Source: an uncultured bacterium
GTDB lineage: Bacteria > Bacillota_I > Bacilli_A > RFN20 > CAG-826
Assembly (NCBI GenBank): GCA_949283025.1
Contig: CASDRB010000012.1
Location: 62,001-126,000, forward strand
Reading direction: 5' to 3'
DNA: 64,000 nt
Part shown: positions 44,115-52,998 of the stretch, one piece after another
Position numbering within the stretch: position 1 is the first letter of the stretch
Layout of the letters: each line of letters opens with the position of its first letter
The notes under the pieces: model-generated
Databases searched by the model: none
Seen by the model: only the letters and a program-made list of their open reading frames with translations
What the model was told of the DNA's origin: nothing
Program-made: the position numbers and the translations under genes

Positions 44115-44867
44115 TTAATGATGATTTATGACTTTAATATCGATGGCTCCAGTACGAACTTTTAATTCATTACAAAAACCAGTAGTGTCAATATCAAGTA
44201 GCGCATTATTCTCCCCAGATAACCTAAAAACAATTTGTATTTTTTCATCGTCGCCATCTTGAATTATTTGTGATGTGACATCACCAACAATGACATTATA
44301 TTCTTTAGCAACTGCTAAAATATCACTCAATATTGGACGTTTTGAACTTCCTAAAATAATAACCATTGGGTGATGTTTTGTTACTCTTCTTTCCAATCTT
44401 CTAAAAGTAATTAAAACAATCATTACCAAGATAGTAGAAATAATAGCAAGGATAAAATTCATGCTACCACAAGCTAAACCTATCGCCATAGATAGCCAAA
44501 TAGTTGAAGCAGTCGTCAATCCTTTAATACCACCAGCATAATGGATAATAGCACCAGCACCCAAAAAACCAACACCAGTGACTACTTGTGCGGCAAGGCG
44601 AGCTGGATCGCGCGTTTGACCAGATACGAGAGCCGGAAAACCATAAATGGATATAATCATAATAATCGCTGATCCAACAGATACTAATAAATGAGTTCTT
44701 AAGCCAGCACTACGACCTCTAACTTCTCTTTCTAAACCAATAAAACTAGATAAAATTACTGTTAAACTCAAAGAAATTAATATGAGTAACATATTTCCCC
44801 AGCCGTTGCCACCCCATAGTTGGTTAAAAAAATCAGCGATTTGTTGATCGATACTAATAATACTCAT
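44115..44867 (-). CDS. MgtC/SapB-family membrane protein
   Basis: 250 aa. Hydrophobic N-terminal domain of 4-5 helices (about 23-150) with FIGLEREVRGRSAGLRTHLL near 42, DPARLAAQVVTGVGFLGAGA near 87 and GLTTASTIWLSMAIGLACG near 115, all MgtC hallmarks. The cytoplasmic C-terminal domain (about 165-250) is ACT-like. In pathogens MgtC modulates the F-ATPase and Mg adaptation; the role here is unknown. Sits between cysS and rlmB with gaps of 11 and 2 nt. Confidence 0.92.
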   Translation of the reverse strand: MSIISIDQQIADFFNQLWGGNGWGNMLLILISLSLTVILSSFIGLEREVRGRSAGLRTHLLVSVGSAIIMIISIYGFPALVSGQTRDPARLAAQVVTGVGFLGAGAIIHYAGGIKGLTTASTIWLSMAIGLACGSMNFILAIISTILVMIVLITFRRLERRVTKHHPMVIILGSSKRPILSDILAVAKEYNVIVGDVTSQIIQDGDDEKIQIVFRLSGENNALLDIDTTGFCNELKVRTGAIDIKVINHH

Positions 44868-44878
44868 AATAACCTCCT

Positions 44879-46222
44879 TTACATAATACCTTTTTCAATT
44901 AATTTTTGTCTTATTTGATCACTTAGTGTGAAATTTTTATTAGCCTTTGCGGACAAATATTGGTTATATAAGTCAATGTCTTCTTTACTTAATCTTTGAT
45001 AAGCTAAAGTTAATCCTAAAACATAAAGCATGTCTTTAAAAGTATGATAATATTCCTCAAGTTTAACCAAATTTAAAGGTTTTTGTCGCAAAGTAATATT
45101 TATATTTTTGATTAATTCGTATAATTCAGATAGAGCATTGGAAGTATTTAAATCATCAGCTAAAGCACTTAAAAATTTGTCCATGCCATAGGTTTTATTT
45201 TTTTTCTCAAGATCAACACCATTAATTTGCAAATTGAAAGTCAATTGTTTATAAGTATTTTTGATTTTATTCATTTCATTAATCGCGCCTTGAATGGTAT
45301 CATCGCTGAAATTAATTGGTTGGCGATAAGGAGCTGACAAAATCAATAAACGAACAGTCAATCCACCATATGCATCAATTAAATCTTTAGCAAATTTGAC
45401 ATTCCCTAATGATTTAGACATTTTTTCATTATTGATATTAACAAAATTATTATGCAACCAATAATGGGCAATCTTGTTGCCATGTTTTGCTTCAGCCTGA
45501 GCAATTTCGTTTTCATGATGTGGGAATTTTAAATCGTATCCACCACCATGGATATCGATGCAACCACAAGGAGAAAAAATAGAATCAATCATGACGCAAC
45601 ATTCAGTATGCCAGCCAGGGCGACCTTTAGACCATGGAGAATCCCATTTAATTCCGACGTCAGTTTTTTTCCATAATGCAAAATCAAGAGGGCTTTCTTT
45701 TTTAGATGATGTTGATACTCTAGCACCAGCAATTAAGTCATCCAAATTTATTCCACTTAATGAACCATAATCCTTAATAAGCGATACCCGAAAATATACA
45801 TCACCATCAGCTTCATAAGCAGCTCCTTTGTCGATTAAGGATTGTATATAAGCTATAATTTGAGGAATGTATTCACTGACACGTGGAGTGATATTTGGAT
45901 CTAATGATCCGACATCGTGAATTGATTTTTTAAAAGCTTCAATATAAAAATTGGCAAGTTCAAATTCACTTTTTTGTTCCTTAATTGCTTCGTTGATTAT
46001 TTTATCATCGACATCAGTAAAATTAGAAACGTAAATAACATTAAATCCAATGTAAGTAAAAAAACGACGCAAGGTATCAAAAACAACGACTGGTCGCATG
46101 TTTCCAATATGAGGATAACCATATACAGTCGGACCGCATACATACATTGATACTTGATTGTCAATGATTGGAGTAAACTTTTCAATTTTTTTTGTTAATG
46201 AGTTATAAAATTTAATGTCCAT
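44879..46222 (-). CDS. cysS: Cysteinyl-tRNA synthetase
   Basis: 447 aa. Zn/HIGH region YVCGPTVYGYPHIGNMRPVV near residue 27, GYDLKFPHHENEIAQAEA near 225, KMSKS motif NEKMSKSLGN near 262. The C-terminal tail is short. A TATAAT lies only about 20 nt before the ATG, with no clear T-box leader in the 51-bp upstream gap, so its expression is not obviously tRNA-controlled. Confidence 0.98.
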   Translation of the reverse strand: MDIKFYNSLTKKIEKFTPIIDNQVSMYVCGPTVYGYPHIGNMRPVVVFDTLRRFFTYIGFNVIYVSNFTDVDDKIINEAIKEQKSEFELANFYIEAFKKSIHDVGSLDPNITPRVSEYIPQIIAYIQSLIDKGAAYEADGDVYFRVSLIKDYGSLSGINLDDLIAGARVSTSSKKESPLDFALWKKTDVGIKWDSPWSKGRPGWHTECCVMIDSIFSPCGCIDIHGGGYDLKFPHHENEIAQAEAKHGNKIAHYWLHNNFVNINNEKMSKSLGNVKFAKDLIDAYGGLTVRLLILSAPYRQPINFSDDTIQGAINEMNKIKNTYKQLTFNLQINGVDLEKKNKTYGMDKFLSALADDLNTSNALSELYELIKNINITLRQKPLNLVKLEEYYHTFKDMLYVLGLTLAYQRLSKEDIDLYNQYLSAKANKNFTLSDQIRQKLIEKGIM

Positions 46223-46273
46223 ATTACTTTTTAATTATATAACATTTTCTTTTATACTTAAAAGAATATATGT

Positions 46274-46822
46274 TTATTTAAAAAATTCATCAATTTCGCT
46301 AAATGTTTTTTCGCATTGATAAGAAAAATCATTCGCGTTTAAATGCATAATTTTGCCTTTTAAATCCCAATTGCGATTTTTAAGAATATAATCTTTAAAA
46401 TTTTCATAAATGTCCAATTTAGCAGATAGGTGTGCAGGGTGACGATTTTGATGAAATGCGCGATTAACAAATCTAGGATATAAAATGTCTATGTCGCCAG
46501 TTAAAACTATTGATAGATATTCATATTCTAAATTATCAAGCAACATATAAAGCTCGTTCAATTCATCTTTATGGAAATTAGATTCTAAAATCAAATCATA
46601 ACCAAATGGCGCAATTTTTAAAAGCATGAACTTAATCAATTCATAAGTGGCATGAGATAATTTTAAATTTTCTTGCCTTGATTCAAAGCCAATGCAATCT
46701 GCTAAAATTTCTTTAATGTTATCTTTATTAATTAATAAGCAATGATAACGGTTAGCCAATATATTAGATAGGGTTGATTTTCCTGTTGCTAAATCTCCGA
46801 ATAATAAAATTATTTTTTTCAT
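46274..46822 (-). CDS. P-loop kinase-like protein (AAA_33/zeta-toxin fold), substrate unknown
   Basis: 182 aa. Walker A LFGDLATGKSTLSNILA near residue 7, INKDNIKEIL near 31 (position of the substrate Asp in small-molecule kinases), LILESNFHKDEL near 77, and RFVNRAFHQNRHPAHL near 112 as an Arg-rich lid. Architecture fits the family of nucleoside/sugar/antibiotic kinases and Zeta-like ATPases. 5 nt after the lipase gene, so cotranscribed with it. No epsilon-type antitoxin is nearby. Confidence 0.75.
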   Translation of the reverse strand: MKKIILLFGDLATGKSTLSNILANRYHCLLINKDNIKEILADCIGFESRQENLKLSHATYELIKFMLLKIAPFGYDLILESNFHKDELNELYMLLDNLEYEYLSIVLTGDIDILYPRFVNRAFHQNRHPAHLSAKLDIYENFKDYILKNRNWDLKGKIMHLNANDFSYQCEKTFSEIDEFFK

Positions 46823-46827
46823 TTTTA

Positions 46828-47616
46828 TTACAATCCTTTTTCAACTAAACAATTAATTATATAGAACAAATTGCTAATAGCAATTGATTTTTTAGCTTTT
46901 GAAGTTCCAATTCCAATCACATTTAAATGAGTCATGTGCACGTTATTATCAAAAAGATGAAAATGGCCCCAACTTGCAGTGCTGACATTAATCATACCGT
47001 CGCTTGGTTCGTTTGATATTTTGTCAGTCGGTCCTCTAAAAAAACGCAACCAAAAATCATCTTTTTTATTTAATGATTGAGTCAAAAAACTTTGATAATA
47101 AACACCTTTAACATCTGGACATTCAAGATTAAATTTGTGTACATTTGAACTGCTCATTTCTAAACAACTTAAATATGGATTACATCTTTTATCGCCACAT
47201 AATCGGTATATAATTCGAAGAAAAAAAGATGAATTTTTAACTAATCGCAAATGATGCATTAACATATAATCAGCATATATCATTCCATAATTTGGGGTAG
47301 CATACAAACTAACCGATGCTATTTTGTCTTTCATCTCGTCAAGGCAGGCAATATATCTAGCTTCTAATCCCCCACGAGAATAGCCAATCAAATTAACTTT
47401 ATCAGTCCCAGTGTTTTTTAAAACATTAAAAATTAATTTTTTGATTTCATTAGCATTATTAACTATCGAATCAAAAGCGTCGTGTCTACTAACAAAAAAA
47501 TTATTAAAACCTATTTTTTGCATGTATTTATATAAACGATTATAAGTATAACTAAAAATATGTCTGCCAACCGTAGCACCATGAATAAAAATAATCGGAT
47601 ATTTAGTCTTTCTCAT
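46828..47616 (-). CDS. Lipase-like alpha/beta hydrolase (paralogue of the one at 12053-12832)
   Basis: 262 aa. HGATVGRHIF with oxyanion HG near residue 11, nucleophile elbow IGYSRGGLEARYI near 79, likely acid EPSDGMINVS near 203, likely His VHMTHLNVIG near 226. Shares YRLCGDKRCNPYLSCLEMSS and VYYQS segments with its paralogue. No signal peptide. First gene before the kinase and cysS. Substrate unknown. Confidence 0.8.
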   Translation of the reverse strand: MRKTKYPIIFIHGATVGRHIFSYTYNRLYKYMQKIGFNNFFVSRHDAFDSIVNNANEIKKLIFNVLKNTGTDKVNLIGYSRGGLEARYIACLDEMKDKIASVSLYATPNYGMIYADYMLMHHLRLVKNSSFFLRIIYRLCGDKRCNPYLSCLEMSSSNVHKFNLECPDVKGVYYQSFLTQSLNKKDDFWLRFFRGPTDKISNEPSDGMINVSTASWGHFHLFDNNVHMTHLNVIGIGTSKAKKSIAISNLFYIINCLVEKGL

Positions 47617-47681
47617 AAATATAAGTAAATTTTATCATTTAAAGATATAAAATTAAATGTTTGATATTTATCAACTAAAAT

Positions 47682-47700
47682 AAGCCGCATTATGCGGCTT
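47682..47700. terminator. Terminator of the hydrogenase operon
   Basis: Stem AAGCCGCAT / ATGCGGCTT with TTATTTT on the minus strand, 12 nt after the hydA stop. Confidence 0.88.
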
Positions 47701-47711
47701 ATTGAATATAA

Positions 47712-49484
47712 TTATTTATGAGGATATCTTTCTCGATTTGCATTATAGAAAGTATGGAGCAATTCCTCAGCTTTTTCTGAACATGGTTCGCCTAAATAAT
47801 CTTTATATAATTTAATTATGTCAGGATTATTATGTGACTGACGAATTTTTTGTCGTTCGTCTTCGCTGTATAATACACTAGCGCGTTTTTGACGATATGT
47901 GTATAAAATATCATCATCTTCATTAGGTAAAAACATCGGTTTGACATATGGTTGACCACCACCATTAACACATCCGCCTGGACAACCCATAATCTCAATA
48001 AAAGCATAAGGAGACTTTCCATCACGGATTTGATCTAGCAAAACTTTAGCTGATTTCATACCGGAAGCCATCGCTACTTTAATTTTAGTTCCATTAATAT
48101 CAATTTCAGCATCTCGAACCCCTTGTAAACCACGCACTTCCTTAAAAGATATTAAATCATGCTCATGACCAGTCAACACTTTATAAGCAGTTCTTAACGC
48201 TGCTTCCATAACGCCACCAGTTACGCCAAAAATAACACCGGCTCCAGAATATGACCCAATTAAATCATCGTCAAATTCTTCATCGGGCAAATGTTTCCAA
48301 TCAATGCCGCTACGTTTAATCATCCTTGCCAATTCTCTTGTTGTCAAAACAGCATCGACATCATTTATTCCATCGTGGCCTTGGCCAGGTCTTTCTTTTT
48401 CATATTTTTTTGCAGTGCATGGCATAATAGAAACAACAAATAAATCTTTTGGATCAATGCCATGATTTTCAGCATAATAACTTTTGATAATAGCACCTTG
48501 CATTTGATGAGGTGATTTGCATGTTGACACATTTGGAATTAAATCAGAATAAAAATATTCCATATAATTAATCCATCCAGGTGAACAAGATGTAATTTGA
48601 GGTAAAACACCGCCATTTTTTATTCTATGTAGCAATTCTGTTGCTTCTTCCATTATCGTTAAATCAGCGCCAAAATTTACATCAAAAACACGATAAAATC
48701 CTAAACGATGCAAAGCAGCCACCATTTTTCCGGTAGCTGGAGTGCCGATGCGATCGCCAAACTCTTCGCCGATAGCAGCACGAACTGCTGGGGCGGTTTG
48801 AACGATGACATATTTACCTTCTTTCATCGCTTTGTCGACTTTACCAATTTCAGATTTTTCCATCAAAGCACCAGTCGGACAAACCAAAACGCACTGTCCA
48901 CATTGCATGCATGGAGAGTTAGCAAAACTTCTATTTTCGGTTGGGCCAACGTAGGTCTTAAAACCTCTTTTTTGAAAACTCAAAATTCCTATTCCTTGCA
49001 ATTCGCGGCATGTTTCCACGCAACGTCCGCAAAGAATGCATTTAGATGTATCACGAATAATTGATGGCGCGACTTCATCATAAGTTGTTGGACTCATTTC
49101 ACCGATAAATTTGCCTTCTCTTGCTCCAACCATTTTAGAAACTTCTAATAATTCACAACGGCCATTTTTATCGCATTGCAAACAATTTTTATGGTGATTT
49201 GATAATAATAATTCAACTGATGTGCGGCGTGCTTCAATTGCTTTTTGACTAGAGATAGTTATTTCCATGCCTTCACTAACTGGATAGACACACGAAGCAA
49301 CCAATCCTCTAGCTCCTTTGACTTCAACCAAACAAACACGGCAGCTCGCTTTAGAGCATCTTCCATCCATATAAGCGCATAACGATGGGATTTTATATCC
49401 ACATTTTCTGGCTGCTTCTAAAATAGTTAGTCCTTCTTCAACTTGATAGGAACGTCCTTCAATTTTAATATTTACCATTGCCAT
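47712..49484 (-). CDS. hydA: [FeFe]-hydrogenase catalytic subunit HydA (NAD-linked type)
   Basis: 590 aa. An N-terminal [2Fe-2S] domain (about 1-80, CAYMDGRCSKASCRVC), a His-ligated [4Fe-4S] domain (HHKNCLQCDKNGRCEL near 96), two [4Fe-4S] in CILCGRCVETC and CMQCGQCVLVCP (about 148-205), then the H-cluster domain. H-cluster motifs: TSCSPGWINY, MPCTAKKYE and EIMGCPGGCVNGGGQP. The Cys-Ser form of the first motif is what I associate with multisubunit NAD(P)-linked enzymes. With HydB and HydC it would couple H2 to NADH and ferredoxin. No maturases (hydE/F/G) are in the window. Confidence 0.96.
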   Translation of the reverse strand: MAMVNIKIEGRSYQVEEGLTILEAARKCGYKIPSLCAYMDGRCSKASCRVCLVEVKGARGLVASCVYPVSEGMEITISSQKAIEARRTSVELLLSNHHKNCLQCDKNGRCELLEVSKMVGAREGKFIGEMSPTTYDEVAPSIIRDTSKCILCGRCVETCRELQGIGILSFQKRGFKTYVGPTENRSFANSPCMQCGQCVLVCPTGALMEKSEIGKVDKAMKEGKYVIVQTAPAVRAAIGEEFGDRIGTPATGKMVAALHRLGFYRVFDVNFGADLTIMEEATELLHRIKNGGVLPQITSCSPGWINYMEYFYSDLIPNVSTCKSPHQMQGAIIKSYYAENHGIDPKDLFVVSIMPCTAKKYEKERPGQGHDGINDVDAVLTTRELARMIKRSGIDWKHLPDEEFDDDLIGSYSGAGVIFGVTGGVMEAALRTAYKVLTGHEHDLISFKEVRGLQGVRDAEIDINGTKIKVAMASGMKSAKVLLDQIRDGKSPYAFIEIMGCPGGCVNGGGQPYVKPMFLPNEDDDILYTYRQKRASVLYSEDERQKIRQSHNNPDIIKLYKDYLGEPCSEKAEELLHTFYNANRERYPHK

Positions 49485-49496
49485 GAATTGTTCCTC

Positions 49497-51371
49497 CTAT
49501 TTTTTAATAATCGCACCAAAGCGACAATTTGAAACGCAAGCACCGCATTTAATGCATTTACTTTGGTCAATATGATATGGTTCTTTACCTATTACACCAT
49601 TAATTGCATTAACTGGACAATTGCGAGCACATAAAGAACATTTTTTACATTTATCTGCCTGAATTTCATAAGACATCATCGCCTTACAAACATGGGCAGG
49701 ACATTTATGTTCAACAACATGGGCTAAATATTCCTCGCGGAAATTATTCATAGTTGATGCAACTGGATTTGCAGCAGTTTGTCCAAGACCGCAAACAGAA
49801 TTGTTTTTAGTAGCATTTGCTAATTCTTTTAAATCCTCAATATCTTGCAAAGTACCTTTGCCTTTAGTTATTTTTGTTAACACCTCAAGCATACGCTTTG
49901 TTCCAATTCGACATGGGGTACATTTGCCACATGATTCGTCGCAAATAAATTCCATATAAAATTTTGCAACATCAACCATGCAGTTGTCTTCATCCATAAC
50001 AATAGCGCCACCAGATCCCATCATTGACCCTCTAGCAATCAACGTATCATAATCAATAGGAACATCTAAATCTTTTTCAGTTAAACATCCCCCTGATGGA
50101 CCGCCAGTTTGAATAGCTTTAAACTTTTTGTTATTTGGAATTCCACCACCAATATCAAAAATCAATTCTCTTAATGTTGTTCCCATAGGAACTTCAACTA
50201 ATCCAACGTTATTAACCTTTCCGCCAAGAGCAAATACTTTAGTGCCTTTTGATTTTTCGGTGCCAATTTTAGCAAACTCCTTGCCACCGACACGAATAAT
50301 GTAAGGTACATCCGCTAAAGTTTCAACATTGTTAATAATAGTTGGTTTACCCCACAATCCTTTTACAGCAGGAAACGGAGGTCTTGGACGAGGCATACCA
50401 CGTTGACCTTCAATTGAATTTAATAAAGCTGTTTCTTCACCGCAGACAAAGGCCCCAGCACCCAAACGAACGTGGCATCTAAATGAAAAACCGCTTCCTA
50501 AAATATCATCGCCTAATAAACCAACAGCTTCTAATTGTTGAATAGCAGTACGCAATCTTGCAACAGCAATTGGATATTCAGCACGAACATAAAAATAACC
50601 ATTCTTAGCGCCAATTGCATATCCAGCAATCATCATGCCTTCAATGACAGCGATTGGGTTACCTTCTAAAATCGATCGATCCATAAATGCGCCTGGATCA
50701 CCCTCATCGCCATTGCAAACAACATATTTTTCTTCGCTGTTTTGATCTTTGGCAAATTGCCATTTGCGGCCTGTAGGAAATCCTCCACCGCCGCGACCAC
50801 GCAATCCAGAAGTTAATATTTCATCAATAACTTCTTGTGGTTGCATAGTTAATACTTTTGCCAATGCTTTGAAAGCATCATATCCTAAAGCTTCATCTAA
50901 AATTTCAGGATTAATCAAAGAACACCCATGCAAAGCAATTCGAATTTGCTTTTTATAGAAGTTGATATCATCTTGTTTTTCTACTTTTTGATGGGTGGTT
51001 GGATCTTCGTATAACAATTCAACGATGCATTGACCACCAATAATGTCTTGATCAATAATACGAGTGCAATCAGACACCTTAACTGCGTGATATAAACGGT
51101 CTTCAGGATATATTTTTACAAATGGTCCTTGACTACAAAATCCAAAACAACCAACAACATTAACAGTTACTTTGTCTTCAATTCCGCGCTCCTTAATTAA
51201 ACGGTTCAATTCATTGATAATTTCATGTGAATCAGATGATAAACAGCCAGTTCCGCCACAAACGACAATATGTCTTTTACCATCTCTGCCATTAATTTTA
51301 TCATCCAAACATTTTGTGCAATTTTTAATGCGAGCTTGAAGTTGCTCCATAGATTTAATGATATCTGCCAT
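49497..51371 (-). CDS. hydB: HydB, NuoF-like NADH-binding subunit of the hydrogenase
   Basis: 624 aa. An N-terminal thioredoxin-like [2Fe-2S] domain (VCGGTGCLSS near 38, VVGCFGFCSQGP near 72), then the NuoF core with GRGGGGFPTGRKW near 190 for FMN and NADH, FVCGEETALLNSIEGQRGMP near 316 and ESCGKCTPCRIGTKR near 477 for a [4Fe-4S]. Two C-terminal ferredoxin clusters follow (CKKCSLCARNCP, CIKCGACVSNC). FMN dependence links it to the RibU uptake gene. 12 nt before hydA. Confidence 0.96.
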   Translation of the reverse strand: MADIIKSMEQLQARIKNCTKCLDDKINGRDGKRHIVVCGGTGCLSSDSHEIINELNRLIKERGIEDKVTVNVVGCFGFCSQGPFVKIYPEDRLYHAVKVSDCTRIIDQDIIGGQCIVELLYEDPTTHQKVEKQDDINFYKKQIRIALHGCSLINPEILDEALGYDAFKALAKVLTMQPQEVIDEILTSGLRGRGGGGFPTGRKWQFAKDQNSEEKYVVCNGDEGDPGAFMDRSILEGNPIAVIEGMMIAGYAIGAKNGYFYVRAEYPIAVARLRTAIQQLEAVGLLGDDILGSGFSFRCHVRLGAGAFVCGEETALLNSIEGQRGMPRPRPPFPAVKGLWGKPTIINNVETLADVPYIIRVGGKEFAKIGTEKSKGTKVFALGGKVNNVGLVEVPMGTTLRELIFDIGGGIPNNKKFKAIQTGGPSGGCLTEKDLDVPIDYDTLIARGSMMGSGGAIVMDEDNCMVDVAKFYMEFICDESCGKCTPCRIGTKRMLEVLTKITKGKGTLQDIEDLKELANATKNNSVCGLGQTAANPVASTMNNFREEYLAHVVEHKCPAHVCKAMMSYEIQADKCKKCSLCARNCPVNAINGVIGKEPYHIDQSKCIKCGACVSNCRFGAIIKK

Positions 51372-51372
51372 A

Positions 51373-51864
51373 TTAATTGTCCTCTTTTGCTTTCATATGA
51401 TATTCATTGATGATTGCAGGAACTTTGGACTCATCCACTTTTGGATAAACTTTGCCATTAATTGAAATTGCGGGTGCAATGCCACAAGCACCAATGCAAC
51501 GCAAAGCGTCCAAAGTAAACAAGCCATCAGCAGTTGTTTGCCCTGGTTTAATATTTAGCAATTCAGCAAATTTATCCATTACATGTTGAGAGCCTTTAAC
51601 ATAACATGCAGTTCCTAAACAAACACCAATAACATATTTTCCTTTTGGTGTTAAAGAAAAAAATGAATAAAATGTGACAACACCATAAATTTCTGCGACA
51701 GGGATATTCAATAACTTTGAAACCAATTCTTGAACTTCAATAGGAATGTAACCATATTCAGTTTGAATTGTTTCCAAAATCATCATCAGTGGTGTCGGCT
51801 CATGTTGAAAACGTGATACAATTTCACGAATTTGCTTTTCAGCGTGCTCTTGTAATCTAGCCAT
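51373..51864 (-). CDS. hydC: HydC, NuoE-like [2Fe-2S] subunit of the hydrogenase
   Basis: 163 aa. Helical N-terminus, then the thioredoxin-like domain with ligands in VCLGTACYVKGSQ near 88 and RCIGACGIAPAI near 130 (C-x4-C ... C-x3-C). 1 nt before hydB. SD GGAGG upstream. Order hydC-hydB-hydA is that of electron-bifurcating hydrogenases; bifurcation itself is inferred. Confidence 0.95.
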   Translation of the reverse strand: MARLQEHAEKQIREIVSRFQHEPTPLMMILETIQTEYGYIPIEVQELVSKLLNIPVAEIYGVVTFYSFFSLTPKGKYVIGVCLGTACYVKGSQHVMDKFAELLNIKPGQTTADGLFTLDALRCIGACGIAPAISINGKVYPKVDESKVPAIINEYHMKAKEDN

Positions 51865-51902
51865 CTTTAGCCTCCGTCAAAGTAAATGTGATAACGTTTT
51901 TA

Positions 51903-51935
51903 ATTATAATTAAAAAAAAGCAATTTAACAATTGC
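51903..51935 (-). promoter_or_regulatory. Hydrogenase operon promoter with overlapping inverted repeat
   Basis: Minus strand: TTGTTA (51931-51926), 17-bp spacer, TATAAT (51908-51903). The -35 lies inside a perfect inverted repeat GCAATT-TAAC-AATTGC (51920-51935), a possible operator. It contains one TTAACAA half-site resembling redox-regulator Rex sites, but no matching second half. Confidence 0.55.
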
Positions 51936-52003
51936 TAATTGAATATATATTTAAAAAGATAACAAAATTGCAAAAATTGTACCTGTTTTGCAAAGTTTTC
52001 AAT

Positions 52004-52480
52004 TTAATTAATATTTTTTCTTTTGTGCTTTTTTCTAAAACATTCTTTGATAGCAATATATTTATCCGCAAGACAAACCAACCATGCTTCTTTAGATTTA
52101 GGGATATGGAGAAATGTTAATGGCCACATATGATTAACGATAATCCCTGCAACTCTATGATTAATATTAAAATATGTTTGAGCATTCTTTAAAGAGATGC
52201 GCGGATGTCTTAACCAATGATGTTTATAGCGATGTTTAATATTGTGATCATACAAATAAAAATCATGAAGCATGCTTCCTAATATTAAATCGTCTATATT
52301 AAATTTAAATGGTAATTTATATGCCCATTTTAAACTTTGTTCTCCAACCTTACAAACATGATTATATGTTGTCGAATGACGATGATGGACGATTGTTTTC
52401 ATTTCAAAAAAGCGTTCATCTTTTTTTAAGTCATTAAACTTTTTTTGATAATATGTTTTTTCCTGTTTGCTAATTTTCAT
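52004..52480 (-). CDS. HD-domain protein of unknown substrate
   Basis: 158 aa from ATG 52480 (an in-frame GTG lies 24 nt upstream). HD motif residues: TYNHVCKVGEQSLKWAY near 38 (first His), LGSMLHDFYLYDH near 68 (HD pair), and a late Asp in CLADKYIAIKECFRK near 142. Very rich in His and Lys. Phosphohydrolase activity on nucleotides is the family expectation. No SD is visible, and expression is uncertain. It lies alone between the hydrogenase operon and rplQ. Confidence 0.72.
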   Translation of the reverse strand: MKISKQEKTYYQKKFNDLKKDERFFEMKTIVHHRHSTTYNHVCKVGEQSLKWAYKLPFKFNIDDLILGSMLHDFYLYDHNIKHRYKHHWLRHPRISLKNAQTYFNINHRVAGIIVNHMWPLTFLHIPKSKEAWLVCLADKYIAIKECFRKKHKRKNIN

Positions 52481-52524
52481 GTTATGAATGATATCATGTT
52501 GCACACATTAATTAAAGGAAAATG

Positions 52525-52552
52525 AAAAGGAGTCAATCATATGACTCCTTTT
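52525..52552. terminator. Terminator at the end of the ribosomal operon
   Basis: Perfect 11-bp stem AAAAGGAGTCA / TGACTCCTTTT 24 nt after the rplQ stop; A and T runs allow use on either strand. Confidence 0.88.
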
Positions 52553-52575
52553 AATGATTATTAATCCGAAAATCG

Positions 52576-52983
52576 TTATTTTGTCCAAGCAATCAAAACC
52601 AATTGAGCGTTATCTCCACGACGATTAATCGTTTTATAAGATACGACGCTACCACCATTTCGGTCTTGATAACGAGGGCCAATTTCGTTGAATAATTTAT
52701 CTAAAGCAGAAACTTTTTTATCTTCGTCAACAAAGATATTTCTAACTACTTTAGCAGCTAAACGACGAGCATGAACTTTGTCTTCTTTTTTAGTTAAAGT
52801 AACTAGTTTTTCTGCTTCAACAATTAAGTCTTTAGCAACACCACTAGTGACGGTGACATGCTCATGAACGATCAATTCGGAAACGACGTTGCGGAGCATA
52901 TTTTCATATTTGCTCTTTGTATAAGCCGCTTTAAATCTAACACCGGCTTTACCATGGACATTTTTTCTACCTTGCGCTGGCAT
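52576..52983 (-). CDS. rplQ: 50S ribosomal protein L17
   Basis: 135 aa; slightly longer than Bacillus (120) at the N-terminus (MPAQGRKNVHGKAG instead of MGYRKLGR), with the conserved RNVVSELIVHEHVTVTS-type segment and RNGGSVVSYKTINRRGDNA near the end. Last gene of the operon, 15 nt after rpoA. Confidence 0.96.
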   Translation of the reverse strand: MPAQGRKNVHGKAGVRFKAAYTKSKYENMLRNVVSELIVHEHVTVTSGVAKDLIVEAEKLVTLTKKEDKVHARRLAAKVVRNIFVDEDKKVSALDKLFNEIGPRYQDRNGGSVVSYKTINRRGDNAQLVLIAWTK

Positions 52984-52998
52984 TGTCTTTCCTCCTTA

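Noticed and set aside
46223-46273. T-box leader for cysS
   Set aside because: Only 51 bp separates cysS from the kinase gene and no T-box sequence or terminator is present.
46274-46822. Zeta toxin of a toxin-antitoxin pair
   Set aside because: P-loop and fold are compatible, but no epsilon-like antitoxin gene is adjacent, and the neighbour is a lipase-like hydrolase.
48708-49064. 118-residue plus-strand ORF inside hydA
   Set aside because: Antisense shadow of the Cys-rich hydA region with no independent coding signals.
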